Below are positions 44,466-52,919 of a stretch of DNA of 64,000 bases, piece after piece. The notes under the pieces are model-generated. The model saw only the letters and a list, made by a program, of their open reading frames with translations. It did not search any database and was not told the DNA's origin. This stretch comes from Hyphomicrobium sp. NDB2Meth4 (GTDB taxonomy: Bacteria; Pseudomonadota; Alphaproteobacteria; Rhizobiales; Hyphomicrobiaceae). The stretch lies in contig NZ_FPEJ01000001.1 in NCBI RefSeq assembly GCF_900117445.1, positions 124,001-188,000 of the forward strand, written 5' to 3'. Position numbers and translations under genes: made by a program. Numbering within the stretch: position 1 is the stretch's first letter; every line of letters begins with the position of its first letter.

Positions 44466-44500
44466 CAGTCGGGCGCAGTTTGACACCTCTAGGAGGGATC

Positions 44501-45262
44501 GTGCGCAAGTTCTCGATATTCCTATTGGCCATTTGCGCGCTCTTCTCTGCCGCAAAGGCCAACGCAGCCCCGCGCTTTAAAGCTGTCGCCTTCGACTACT
44601 TCGTCCTCTTCAACGCCAACTCCGTCATTCCCAAGGTCGAGAAGGAATTCCCTGGCAAGGGCGTGGCATTCACCCAGGCCTGGCGCGCCCGCCAGTTCGA
44701 CTACGGCTTCCTGCGCTCCATCACCAATCGTCAGAGCAATTTCTTCAAGGTCACCGAAGAGGCGCTCGTCTACACCGCCGAGGCCATGAAGCTGCCGTTG
44801 CCGCCCGACGTTCGCGCGCGCCTGCTCGACGCCTATCTCGCGCTCGATCCCTGGCCCGACACGGTCGACGCGTTGAAGAAGCTCAAAGCCGCCGGCGTGC
44901 GCATCATCACCATCGCCAACTTCTCTCCGCTGATGCTCCGCTCCAATGCCGATCGCGCTGGCATCACCGGCCTTTTCGACGAGTTGCTGTCGACGGAGGT
45001 CAATCACAGCTACAAGCCCGAGCCCCGGGCGTACGCCCTCGGAATGGAGCGGCTTGGCCTGAAAAAGAATGAAATCGCCTTCGCTGCGTTCGGCGGCTGG
45101 GACGCGTTCGGCGCCAAGAGCTTCGGCTATCCAACCTACTGGGTGAACCGCTTCAATCTTCCGGCCGAGCAGCTAGACCTCCCGCCCGACGGCACGTCGA
45201 ACGACATGACTGGACTGTTACAATTCGTGCTCGGCGATGCTCCCGGCGAGGACAAGCAATAG
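44501..45262 (+). CDS. exported HAD-superfamily hydrolase, haloacid dehalogenase type II-like
   Basis: 253 aa from GTG 44501 with AGGAGGG just upstream. A signal peptide (MRKFSIFLLAICALFSAAKANA) precedes the HAD domain: nucleophile Asp32 in VAFDYFVLFNANS, motif II IITIANFSPLML, lysine in NHSYKPEPRAYALGMERLG and acidic motif FAAFGGWDAFGAKSFGYPTYWVNR-like end. The pattern follows L-2-haloacid dehalogenases, but the usual FDxYGTLFD reads FDYFVLFN. Export is unusual for this group. Substrate unknown. Confidence 0.78.
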   Translation: MRKFSIFLLAICALFSAAKANAAPRFKAVAFDYFVLFNANSVIPKVEKEFPGKGVAFTQAWRARQFDYGFLRSITNRQSNFFKVTEEALVYTAEAMKLPLPPDVRARLLDAYLALDPWPDTVDALKKLKAAGVRIITIANFSPLMLRSNADRAGITGLFDELLSTEVNHSYKPEPRAYALGMERLGLKKNEIAFAAFGGWDAFGAKSFGYPTYWVNRFNLPAEQLDLPPDGTSNDMTGLLQFVLGDAPGEDKQ

Positions 45263-45333
45263 CGTCTGGACAAGCCGCTGCAATGCCCGCATGCTCCCGG
45301 TCGTTTGATCACAGACGATCCAATTGCAAGAGC

Positions 45334-45603
45334 ATGGCGCGCGTCTCCTTCACACCAACATTGCAGCGGCACATCGCCTGTCCGCCCGTTGACGTAGCCG
45401 CTGCGACGGTGCGCGAAGCGCTCGATGCCGCCTTTGCCGGAAATGCTCGCGCTCGCGCTTACGTCCTCGATGACCAATCCGCGCTGCGCAAGCACATGGT
45501 GATTTTCATCGACGGCAAACGTGTCCAGGATCGCGTGAATCTCTCCGATCCCGTCCTCGAGAACGGAGAGATCTTCGTATTGCAGGCCCTGTCGGGCGGC
45601 TAG
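45334..45603 (+). CDS. MoaD/ThiS-family ubiquitin-like protein
   Basis: 89 aa from ATG 45334 (MARVSFTPTLQRHIACP). The beta-grasp pattern is clear: VREALDAAFAGNARARAYVLDD, HMVIFIDGKRV, LSDPVLENGEIFVLQALSGG, ending in the C-terminal Gly-Gly needed for activation as a sulfur carrier. It lies 37 nt before a BNR-repeat protein gene, and no molybdopterin or thiamin genes are nearby, so it may serve a separate pathway. Confidence 0.85.
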   Translation: MARVSFTPTLQRHIACPPVDVAAATVREALDAAFAGNARARAYVLDDQSALRKHMVIFIDGKRVQDRVNLSDPVLENGEIFVLQALSGG

Positions 45604-45640
45604 CTCGGCGCATTGAGGCAAAGCCACCCGAAGAGGCAGC

Positions 45641-46747
45641 ATGTCCGACCGCATTTACGTCGCAACGCGCAAAGGTCTTTTCACACTTGCTCGCCAAGAC
45701 GGCACCTGGCAAATCTCCGGCACCGACTTCCTCGCCGACAACGTGTCGATGATGCTCGCCGATCCGCGCGACGACACGCTCTACGTTGCGCTCGATCACG
45801 GGCATTTCGGCGTAAAGCTCCACCGCAAGTCGGGTGACGGCGCGTGGGAAGAATGCGCCACGCCCACCTTTCCCGAGAAGCCCGAGGGCCAGGAAGACGA
45901 CGTCGACATGTGGGGCAGACCCATTCCCTGGTCGACCGTGCGCGTCTGGGCGCTGGAAGCAGGCGGCCCCGATCAACCGGGCTTGCTGTGGTGTGGGACA
46001 ATCCCGGGCGGTCTCTTCCGCTCCAGCGACCACGGCTCGAGTTGGGAACTCGTGCGCTCCCTCTGGGATCATCCAAAGCGCCGGCAATGGGTCGGCGGCG
46101 GCGCCGACCTTCCCGGCATACACTCCATCTGCATCGACCCGCGCGATTCAAAGCGCGTTCAAATCGGCGTCTCGTGCGGCGGCGTATGGAGTTCGCTCGA
46201 CGGTGGCGACACCTGGGACTGCTCTGGCGAAGGCATGCGCGCCGCATACATGCCGCCCGAGCAGCAATATGATCCCAACCTTCAGGACCCCCATCGCGTC
46301 GTGCAGTGCCGCGAGAGCCCTGATCGCCTCTGGGTCCAGCATCACAACGGCATCTTTCGGTCCGACAATTGCGGCGCCCGCTGGGAGGAAATCACCGAAG
46401 CGGGCCCCTCCGTCTTCGGCTTTGCCGTGGCCGTGCACCCATCCGAACCCGATACCGCCTGGTTCGTCCCCGCCATTAAGGACGAAAAGCGCATCCCCGT
46501 GTCCGGCGAGATCGTCGTGACGCGCACCCGCGACGGCGGCCGCAGCTTCGAAACCCTGCGCAACGGACTGCCGCAGAAGCACGCTTACGATCTCGTCTAT
46601 CGCCACGCGCTCGATATCGACACCACCGGCAATCGCCTATCGTTCGGCAGCACCACGGGCAACCTTTGGGTGACCGAGGATCAGGGCGACTCCTGGCAAT
46701 GCGCGGCTCAGCACCTGCCGCCGATTTATGGCGTGCGCTTCGCCTAA
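45641..46747 (+). CDS. BNR/sialidase-like beta-propeller protein
   Basis: 368 aa. Repeated Asp-box (BNR) motifs are seen: SSDHGSSWE, SLDGGDTWD, SDNCGARWE, TRDGGRSFE and TEDQGDSWQ, which mark the blades of a six- or seven-bladed propeller related to sialidases and YCF48-like proteins. The sialidase arginine triad is not identified, and no signal peptide is present, so it is probably cytoplasmic. It starts 37 nt after the MoaD/ThiS-like gene, a pairing I remember from other proteobacteria. Confidence 0.8.
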   Translation: MSDRIYVATRKGLFTLARQDGTWQISGTDFLADNVSMMLADPRDDTLYVALDHGHFGVKLHRKSGDGAWEECATPTFPEKPEGQEDDVDMWGRPIPWSTVRVWALEAGGPDQPGLLWCGTIPGGLFRSSDHGSSWELVRSLWDHPKRRQWVGGGADLPGIHSICIDPRDSKRVQIGVSCGGVWSSLDGGDTWDCSGEGMRAAYMPPEQQYDPNLQDPHRVVQCRESPDRLWVQHHNGIFRSDNCGARWEEITEAGPSVFGFAVAVHPSEPDTAWFVPAIKDEKRIPVSGEIVVTRTRDGGRSFETLRNGLPQKHAYDLVYRHALDIDTTGNRLSFGSTTGNLWVTEDQGDSWQCAAQHLPPIYGVRFA

Positions 46748-46788
46748 ACCGCAGGCAACCCCGCTCTCGCTGGACGAGCGTTACCCGA

Positions 46789-47676
46789 ATGCTCCATATC
46801 GATGGGTCGATGGGCTCAACCGGTCGGGGGCAGCGCTTGCATATTTGGGAACGCAGAAAACGCCTCTGCGGGTATCTCCTTGCTCTCACCTTCGCGCCGC
46901 TGCCCTCGGCAGCCGATGAAGGCTTCTTCGTCGGCAAGCAACCAGCCGCCGTGCGCGCCGCGTGGAACTCTGTGTACGCTTTCGTATGCGAGGGCCGCGG
47001 CGGCCGCTACGTCGCCAGCGCCTTCCTCGTCGGCAAGCGCGAAAACGGCAAGCGCGCCGACTTCTACTTCATCACAGCGGGCCACGCCGTCGACGATTGT
47101 CGGCAGCCGAACCGCTACCTCACCGCCGACATCAACCAGCCGCGCTTTGAGTCCGACGGCATCACACGCGCGCCCCGCCCCGCCCGCCTCGGTGACGTTC
47201 GCCCCGTCCAGGTCGACGATGCCTATGACATCGCCGTCGTCAAAGTAACGGCCCCCACCAGGACGCCGATAGGTGCGCCTTTGCAGATCGGCCACAACTG
47301 CAACGACGCTTTGCGCAAGGAGATCTACGCCATCGGCTTTCCCGGTGTCACCCAGCGCAAATCGCTGAAGGGCATGAGCGAGACGAAGCGCTGGAGCCGC
47401 GGCAAATTCGTCGGCCTCGGCCGCGCCGAATTCCGCGGTGCGCCGTATACCTACATCGCCTCCACCGTCGATTCCCTGCCCGGCAGCTCCGGCGGCCCCG
47501 TGATCGACGAGAAAGGCAATTTGATCGGTGTCATCGCCAAGGGTGCCGCCGCCCCCGAAAATGGATTTCGTTATGATGTCGACCCGAAGAACCCAGGCGA
47601 CTGGCAGACATTTCTCGTTCCCTGCCAGGCTGCGCTGCGAATTCTTCAACAAAGCGGGCTATCGTCCGCCGGCTAA
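46789..47676 (+). CDS. trypsin-like serine protease (S1 fold)
   Basis: 295 aa if started at ATG 46789; ATG 46810 is also possible, since the signal-like hydrophobic segment (LCGYLLALTFAPLPSAADEG) comes later. The catalytic triad is visible: His in FITAGHAVDDC, Asp in DDAYDIAVVKV and Ser in DSLPGSSGGPVID. No PDZ domain follows. It is a secreted or periplasmic protease; its substrate is unknown. It lies 41 nt after the BNR gene. Confidence 0.82.
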   Translation: MLHIDGSMGSTGRGQRLHIWERRKRLCGYLLALTFAPLPSAADEGFFVGKQPAAVRAAWNSVYAFVCEGRGGRYVASAFLVGKRENGKRADFYFITAGHAVDDCRQPNRYLTADINQPRFESDGITRAPRPARLGDVRPVQVDDAYDIAVVKVTAPTRTPIGAPLQIGHNCNDALRKEIYAIGFPGVTQRKSLKGMSETKRWSRGKFVGLGRAEFRGAPYTYIASTVDSLPGSSGGPVIDEKGNLIGVIAKGAAAPENGFRYDVDPKNPGDWQTFLVPCQAALRILQQSGLSSAG

Positions 47677-47798
47677 AACGCCCTGCGCATGGCTCGGTTG
47701 CTGCAGTCTGCTCCACAACGGCACCGAACCTTGCAAAGGTTTCACCAACACCACCAGCTTATGCGCTAAGCCCACCCAGCAACGATATATCTGACGCC

Positions 47799-48140
47799 AT
47801 GATCAAGCTTCGCCTGAGTTTGCTCGTCGCCACCGCCGCCGCTACGCCGGTGCTGGCCGAACCGGTTACATCGACCTCGCCGTCCCCCATCACGGCGCCG
47901 TCGCTGACCGATCCCCTGCTCAATTCACCCTCGACTGATCCGCTGCTGACCGAGCCCGGCGTCCGCAAGGGCACGCGCAATTATAAGGCCGGCGCGGAAA
48001 CCGTGTCCCCTGACACCGAGTCGAAGGGACTGAGCAACAAAGAGAAGCTCGCCCAGTGCATGGATACCTGGGACACCGGCACCCACATCACCAAGAGCAA
48101 GTGGCGCGAGATCTGCCAGCGTCAGCTCAACGAGCGCTGA
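47799..48140 (+). CDS. exported hypothetical protein
   Basis: 113 aa. A signal peptide (LRLSLLVATAAATPVLAEP) is followed by a Pro/Ser/Thr-rich region with the partial repeat LTDPLLNSP / STDPLLTEP, then a charged end with two cysteines (AQCMDTWD and EICQRQ). I recognise no family. Its 3' end overlaps the convergent gene at 48127 by 14 nt. Confidence 0.6.
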   Translation: MIKLRLSLLVATAAATPVLAEPVTSTSPSPITAPSLTDPLLNSPSTDPLLTEPGVRKGTRNYKAGAETVSPDTESKGLSNKEKLAQCMDTWDTGTHITKSKWREICQRQLNER

Positions 48141-49011
48141 CGTCGGACCGCTGCTGCTGCTCGCCGCTGCTCGTCTTCTTCCCATCCCCTCCGGGCGAGC
48201 AGCGCTCCATCGGCAGCGCTGTCGTCAACCAGCCGTCCTTCGACACCGTGACGACGTAGCGGCGACACCCCAGCACCGCCCCCTTCACGAATTGCACGCG
48301 AAATAGCGCCTGCTCCGGCTTGCGCTGGCGCGGCCATACGAACTCCGCTCCATTTGCGGTCTTGGCAATTGCAGTGTCGACGGCATACGCCGCATTTCGA
48401 TAGTCCGCCGCCGTCAAACGCGCCAGCAATGCGCGCGAAAGATCGGGGTGCAGCCCCGCCGCCATCGCCCGCCGCTGGTAGGGATCTTTCGGATCGACCT
48501 GCGGCGGTGGAAGCGGCTGCGGATCGCCATCTTCCTCAGGCGCCGCTTCATCGATCGATGCCGTTTCGACCGGCGCCGCATCGGGCGGCACGGGCGCATC
48601 GACGGCGATCGTCGCATGCGGCTCGGCCATCGGCACCATTGCCGCATCGCCGGGTTCATCGGCTGGCGGCGGAACGGGCGCACCCATCGGCGCACTGGCC
48701 GCCATGTTGGCTTCCCCCATCACCGAGCTTCGGCTATCGAGCATCCGCATCAGCTGGGCCGCGCGCTCCCCCACCTGCGCGAGCCAATCGCCCGGTGCAT
48801 TGAGCACCAGCCAACTGCCACCGAACAGTACCAGCAGCACCAGGCTCGCGCTCAGCATGCTGCTGCCGCGCTGCCGCGGCGGGTAGATCGGCTCCCCGGC
48901 GTCGAGCGGCCCCAGTGTGTCGTCGGGTCGCTCTCGCACAAAGTCGAAGCTATAGCGTTCGGGTGAAGGCGCCTCATGGCGCCGCGCGGGAACCGGCATG
49001 CATACCCCCAT
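48127..49011 (-). CDS. hypothetical single-pass membrane protein
   Basis: 294 aa. A cytoplasmic N-terminus (about 50 residues) precedes one TM segment (LSASLVLLVLFGGSWLVLNA), a Pro/Ala/Glu-rich linker (about 95-180), and a globular C-terminal domain (HPDLSRALLARLTAADYRNAAYAVDTAIAKT ... VLGCRRYVVTVSKDGW). No known domain is recognised. Confidence 0.65.
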   Translation of the reverse strand: MGVCMPVPARRHEAPSPERYSFDFVRERPDDTLGPLDAGEPIYPPRQRGSSMLSASLVLLVLFGGSWLVLNAPGDWLAQVGERAAQLMRMLDSRSSVMGEANMAASAPMGAPVPPPADEPGDAAMVPMAEPHATIAVDAPVPPDAAPVETASIDEAAPEEDGDPQPLPPPQVDPKDPYQRRAMAAGLHPDLSRALLARLTAADYRNAAYAVDTAIAKTANGAEFVWPRQRKPEQALFRVQFVKGAVLGCRRYVVTVSKDGWLTTALPMERCSPGGDGKKTSSGEQQQRSDVSAR

Positions 49012-49226
49012 GATATCTCAAGAGATATCGTTCCCGCTCACCCCCATAACCGGACCCAGAGTTCGGCGAAATGATGACTGGCTGAAATACCCGCCGCGCG
49101 CACAAGCGCAAATTGCTTCAATTGCTGCCCGATCCCTACGTCACTTGTTCAGCCATGGCTGCAGACTATCCCGCCGCCGGCGAACGCCTCGCGTTCCGGA
49201 CCGGCGATAAACCAGGGAGATGAGCG

Positions 49227-49424
49227 ATGAATTGGGATCGCGTTGAAGGCAACTGGAAGCAGTTCTCGGGCAAGGTTCGTCAGCAGTGGGGCAAGCTCAC
49301 CGACGACGATCTGGCGCAGATCAACGGCAACCGCGAACAGCTCGAAGGCTTGATCCAATCGCGCTACGGCTTCGCCAAGGACCAGGTGAAGAAGGCCGTC
49401 GACAACTGGCTCAAAACGCACTGA
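49227..49424 (+). CDS. CsbD family stress protein
   Basis: 65 aa with the family opening MNWDRVEGNWKQFSGKVRQQWGKLTDDD and the body GNREQLEGLIQSRYG...VDNWLK. CsbD-like proteins are small, abundant general stress proteins of unknown mechanism. GGGAGA lies upstream of ATG 49227, and a strong terminator follows, so it is monocistronic. Confidence 0.92.
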   Translation: MNWDRVEGNWKQFSGKVRQQWGKLTDDDLAQINGNREQLEGLIQSRYGFAKDQVKKAVDNWLKTH

Positions 49425-49442
49425 GCGCTCTAACTCAATTGG

Positions 49443-49474
49443 AAAATAGCGCGGCCCCGCCGCGCTATTTTTTT
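49443..49474 (+). terminator. rho-independent terminator of the CsbD gene
   Basis: AAAATAGCGCGG (49443-49454) pairs perfectly with CCGCGCTATTTT (49460-49471) around a 5-nt loop, followed by TTT. Confidence 0.92.
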
Positions 49475-49613
49475 GCGCTTAGCCTTCAACCAGCTGACAA
49501 CCAAGAGCTGTATTTCGCAGCTGCAAGGTTGGGGAGAGGCGATAATCGCCGGTTGGCCCGCCTGAAGCGCCCCAATAGGCTGAGGGCCGCCAACCCAATA
49601 GAGGACTCACAGA

Positions 49614-50732
49614 ATGCGCATCGGCGTGCCGAAGGAAATCAAGGTCCACGAGTACCGCGTCGGCCTTGTCCCCGCGTCGGTGCGCGAGCTCGTCGCTCAC
49701 GGGCACGAGGTGTTCGTCCAATCGGGCGCAGCCGAGCGCATAGATATCACCGACGACCATTACCGCCGTGCAGGCGCCACCATCCTGCCGGACGCCGCCG
49801 AAGTGTTCGCCGCTGCAGATCTGATTGTGAAGGTGAAGGAGCCGCAGGTCGTCGAGCGCGCAATGCTCCGCCCCGGACAGACGCTTTTCACTTATCTTCA
49901 CCTCGCGCCCGACCCCGAGCAAGCCAAAGACCTGATGCGCTCTGGAGTCATAGCCATTGCGTACGAAACGGTGACCGGCGTGCGCGGGGGACTGCCTCTG
50001 CTCTCGCCGATGAGCGAGATTGCCGGGCGGATGTCGATCCAAGCCGGCGCACACTGCCTGGAGATGGAGCAGGGCGGTCGTGGCATGTTGCTCGGCGGCT
50101 CAGCGGGTGTCGCACCCGCGAACGTAGTCGTTATTGGCGGCGGCGTTGCCGGCGTCAATGCGGTGCGCATGGCCATCGGCCTCGAGGCCGCGGTGACGTG
50201 CATCGACGTGAACATCGAGCGCCTCTATGCGCTCGACCAGCAGTTCGCCGCCTCGCTCAACACCATCTTCTCAACGCGTCAAGCGATCGAGGACTACGTG
50301 TTGCAAGCCGATCTCGTTATCGGCGCGGTGCTCGTGCCGGGCGCCGCCGCGCCCAAGCTCATCACTAAGGAGCTGGTGAAGGAGATGAAACGCGGCTCCG
50401 TTATCGTCGACATCTCCATCGACCAGGGCGGCTTCTCGGAAACATCGCATCCGACGACACACGCCAACCCGAGCTATGTCGTCGACGGCGTCGTGCACTA
50501 TTGCGTGGCGAACATGCCAGGCGCCGTCGCGCGCACATCGACATTCGCACTCAACAACGCGACGCTGCCCTTCGTACTCGAACTCGCCGACAAGGGGACG
50601 CTCGCCGCCTTGCGCACCGACCCGCATCTGCTCGCCGGCCTCAATGTATTCGGAGGGCAGATTACCTACCCTGCGGTCGCCGCGGCGTTGGGCCTGCCAT
50701 ATGTCGACCCGGTGACCGCCCTCGCCGCCTGA
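49614..50732 (+). CDS. ald: alanine dehydrogenase
   Basis: 372 aa NAD-dependent enzyme interconverting L-alanine and pyruvate plus ammonia. Substrate residues Arg15 (EYRVGLVP), Lys75 (VKVKEPQ) and His96 (YLHLAP) are at the positions known for the family. The NAD site is VVVIGGGVAGVNAVRMA, and VDISIDQGG holds the conserved catalytic Asp. LNVFGGQITYPAVA is the C-terminal signature. Monocistronic. Confidence 0.95.
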   Translation: MRIGVPKEIKVHEYRVGLVPASVRELVAHGHEVFVQSGAAERIDITDDHYRRAGATILPDAAEVFAAADLIVKVKEPQVVERAMLRPGQTLFTYLHLAPDPEQAKDLMRSGVIAIAYETVTGVRGGLPLLSPMSEIAGRMSIQAGAHCLEMEQGGRGMLLGGSAGVAPANVVVIGGGVAGVNAVRMAIGLEAAVTCIDVNIERLYALDQQFAASLNTIFSTRQAIEDYVLQADLVIGAVLVPGAAAPKLITKELVKEMKRGSVIVDISIDQGGFSETSHPTTHANPSYVVDGVVHYCVANMPGAVARTSTFALNNATLPFVLELADKGTLAALRTDPHLLAGLNVFGGQITYPAVAAALGLPYVDPVTALAA

Positions 50733-50951
50733 GCCTCAACCTGAGCCCCCCGAGTCCACGCACGCGTTTCCCTCGCATTCGCCCGTGAGTTGCATCTCCG
50801 ATTGATAGAAATTTCCGGGTTTGGCAAAGCCTTACGCCAACTTGTTATGCAAATATCGTCATCGGGCTTCGCTCTCGGCGCCATGCCGGGCTAAATTGAA
50901 GCGGATGATCGGAACTTGGGAACCGACCTTGGCCGAGCGGATTGACAGCGC

Positions 50952-51803
50952 ATGCAGCTAATCATGATGCTCGTGACGGGGCTCTTTGCCGTCTATGCCA
51001 TCGTCGCGGTCGCGGCATTCGCCCTGCAGCGCCGCCTTATGTATTTCCCCGACGCCCAACGCGTAGCTCCGGCAACGTTCAACTTGCCCGGCGTCAAGGA
51101 GCGCATCATCGATGCACCCGACGGCGCGCGACTTATCTCGTGGTTCGCGAAAGCGGCACCCGGCCAGCCCACGATCCTCTACTTCCATGGCAATGCCGGA
51201 AATCTGGCAACCCGCGCCGAGCGCATTCGCCGCTACGTCTCGCGCGGCTATGGCGTGATGTTCATGAGCTATCGCGGCTACAGCGGATCGACCGGTTCGC
51301 CGAGCGAACGCAACAACGTCGCCGATGCGCAGCTTGCCTACAATGCGCTGATCGCCGACGGCATCGCGCCCGGTGAGATCTTCGTCTACGGGGAGTCGCT
51401 TGGCTCCGGCGTCGCCGTGCAGCTTGCCGCGGCCAATGAGATTGCCGGCCTCGTACTCGATGCGCCGTACACCTCCATCGTGGACGTCGCCGTGCTGGAG
51501 TACCCTTATCTGCCGGTGCGCCCGTTCGTATTTGATCGCTATGAAACGGTGCGCTACCTGCCGAGCGTAACTGCGCCGCTTCTCATCCTGCATGGCGAGG
51601 CCGACCGGGTTATTCCAGTCGAGATGGGCCGCGCCGTTTACAACGCAGCCAATGCGCCAAAGGAGATCGTGACCTTCCCGCGCGCCGGCCACTCCGATCA
51701 TCACATCCACGGGTCGTACGATGAGATGTTCCGTTGGATCGACGCGGTGATGAACGATGAGATGCGCGAAACCGATCAGCGCATCGAAGGCGCAGCGCAG
51801 TAA
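50952..51803 (+). CDS. membrane-anchored alpha/beta hydrolase (Bem46/YfhR-like)
   Basis: 283 aa. An N-terminal TM anchor (LIMMLVTGLFAVYAIVAVAAFA) is followed by LQRRLMYFPD, the typical opening of the Bem46 group. Fold landmarks: oxyanion ILYFHGNAGNLA, nucleophile Ser149 in YGESLGSG, Asp in LHGEADRVIP and His in PRAGHSDHH. The triad is complete, so it should be an active serine hydrolase; the substrate is unknown. Confidence 0.88.
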   Translation: MQLIMMLVTGLFAVYAIVAVAAFALQRRLMYFPDAQRVAPATFNLPGVKERIIDAPDGARLISWFAKAAPGQPTILYFHGNAGNLATRAERIRRYVSRGYGVMFMSYRGYSGSTGSPSERNNVADAQLAYNALIADGIAPGEIFVYGESLGSGVAVQLAAANEIAGLVLDAPYTSIVDVAVLEYPYLPVRPFVFDRYETVRYLPSVTAPLLILHGEADRVIPVEMGRAVYNAANAPKEIVTFPRAGHSDHHIHGSYDEMFRWIDAVMNDEMRETDQRIEGAAQ

Positions 51804-51809
51804 GCCCCT

Positions 51810-52256
51810 TCAGAACAGTCTCTGCACGCGCCGCGACAGGGAAAATCCGTGGCCGCTGCCGTTATGGCACGTGAGACCGCTCGTCTCTGACAGACACTCA
51901 AAGCCGGCCCCACGCCACGTGCCGCCATATGGCAGCACCGGGGCTGTTCCCTTGACGGTATCGCCCGCGCACATTCGCGCGCCCGGCTCGTCGCGACCCG
52001 TCACGTAGAACGCCGTGCCCCAATCTGCATCGCAGTCGGCGGGCATCGGCGGATCCGCATTGTCACGCTGCATGACATCGCAACGAAGCAGCGGCGGATC
52101 GCCTGGCTCGAGCAGCGGCTCCACCATGCAATGGATATTGTTGGACGGCGTGCGGAACGCGAGTTCCTCGGCACCAGCCGAGCCGGAGCAGACGACGCCG
52201 AGAACAGCAAAAGCCGCAACCGCCACACAAATCGAATAGGAAAAGAAATTCGTCAT
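51810..52256 (-). CDS. DUF6636-like exported protein
   Basis: 148 aa from ATG 52256 (MTNFFSYSICVAVAAFAVLGVV). A signal peptide ends near AGAEE. The mature part has six cysteines (HCMVE, RCDVM, DCDAD, RMCAG, FECLS, LTCHNG) and the segment FRTPSNNIHCMVEP, which I associate with DUF6636-type proteins. Probably disulfide-bonded and periplasmic; function unknown. Confidence 0.65.
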   Translation of the reverse strand: MTNFFSYSICVAVAAFAVLGVVCSGSAGAEELAFRTPSNNIHCMVEPLLEPGDPPLLRCDVMQRDNADPPMPADCDADWGTAFYVTGRDEPGARMCAGDTVKGTAPVLPYGGTWRGAGFECLSETSGLTCHNGSGHGFSLSRRVQRLF

Positions 52257-52523
52257 GCTCACCCCATCAATTATCCGCGGGGAGCCGCGGTGCGGACAGC
52301 GTGTAGCATCTGAGGGCGGCCGCCAAGCGTCAAACGCCAGCACGGCAAGCGAAGCGCGTCATGCTCAGGCGCCAAGTGCGCCCGGCGGGTGCCGGCCATC
52401 CGCTTGCGCGCGGTCAGCCGCATGCAAAGCTTATTTCAGCCGCGTCACTCGAAAAACGACAAATGCGCCCGTGAGCATAGGCTCAGGGCGCATCATGATC
52501 GCTCGGTCAGGAGCAGAGATCGT

Positions 52524-52772
52524 TTAGCGGCGCGGACCAGCAGCAGCCGGAGCCGCCACCTTGCCAGGCAGCAGGCCTTCACGCTGAGCGCGCTTGCGAG
52601 CCAGCTTACGGGCGCGGCGCACGGCCTCAGCCTTCTCGCGAGCCTTACGCTCGGAGGGCTTCTCGAAATAGTTGCGGAGCTTCATCTCACGGAAAATGCC
52701 CTCGCGCTGCATCTTCTTCTTGAGCGCCTTGAGAGCCTGATCGACATTGTTGTCGCGGACGAGAACCTGCAA
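52524..52772 (-). CDS. rpsU: 30S ribosomal protein S21
   Basis: 82 aa. The start is TTG 52772, with AAGGAAG 5 nt upstream: the family begins [15 protein letters not shown], and an ATG 33 nt further upstream adds only an atypical extension. The core [25 protein letters not shown] is intact, and the tail (Ala/Pro-rich) is longer than in E. coli, as in other alphaproteobacteria. S21 helps the 30S subunit pair with the Shine-Dalgarno. Downstream neighbour of purE-purK. Confidence 0.92.
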   Translation of the reverse strand: MQVLVRDNNVDQALKALKKKMQREGIFREMKLRNYFEKPSERKAREKAEAVRRARKLARKRAQREGLLPGKVAAPAAAGPRR

Positions 52773-52919
52773 GCGGTTGCTTCCTTTGCCTGACCTTTTG
52801 ACCAATAAGAATACGGCATAGAGAGCGGCGGCCGAGCCACCGACATCCCGTCTGCCCTTGTGGATGGGCGCTTCACTAGCAAAAGGCGGTTAAATTGTCC
52901 ATCCGCCGCGTGAAAGGAC

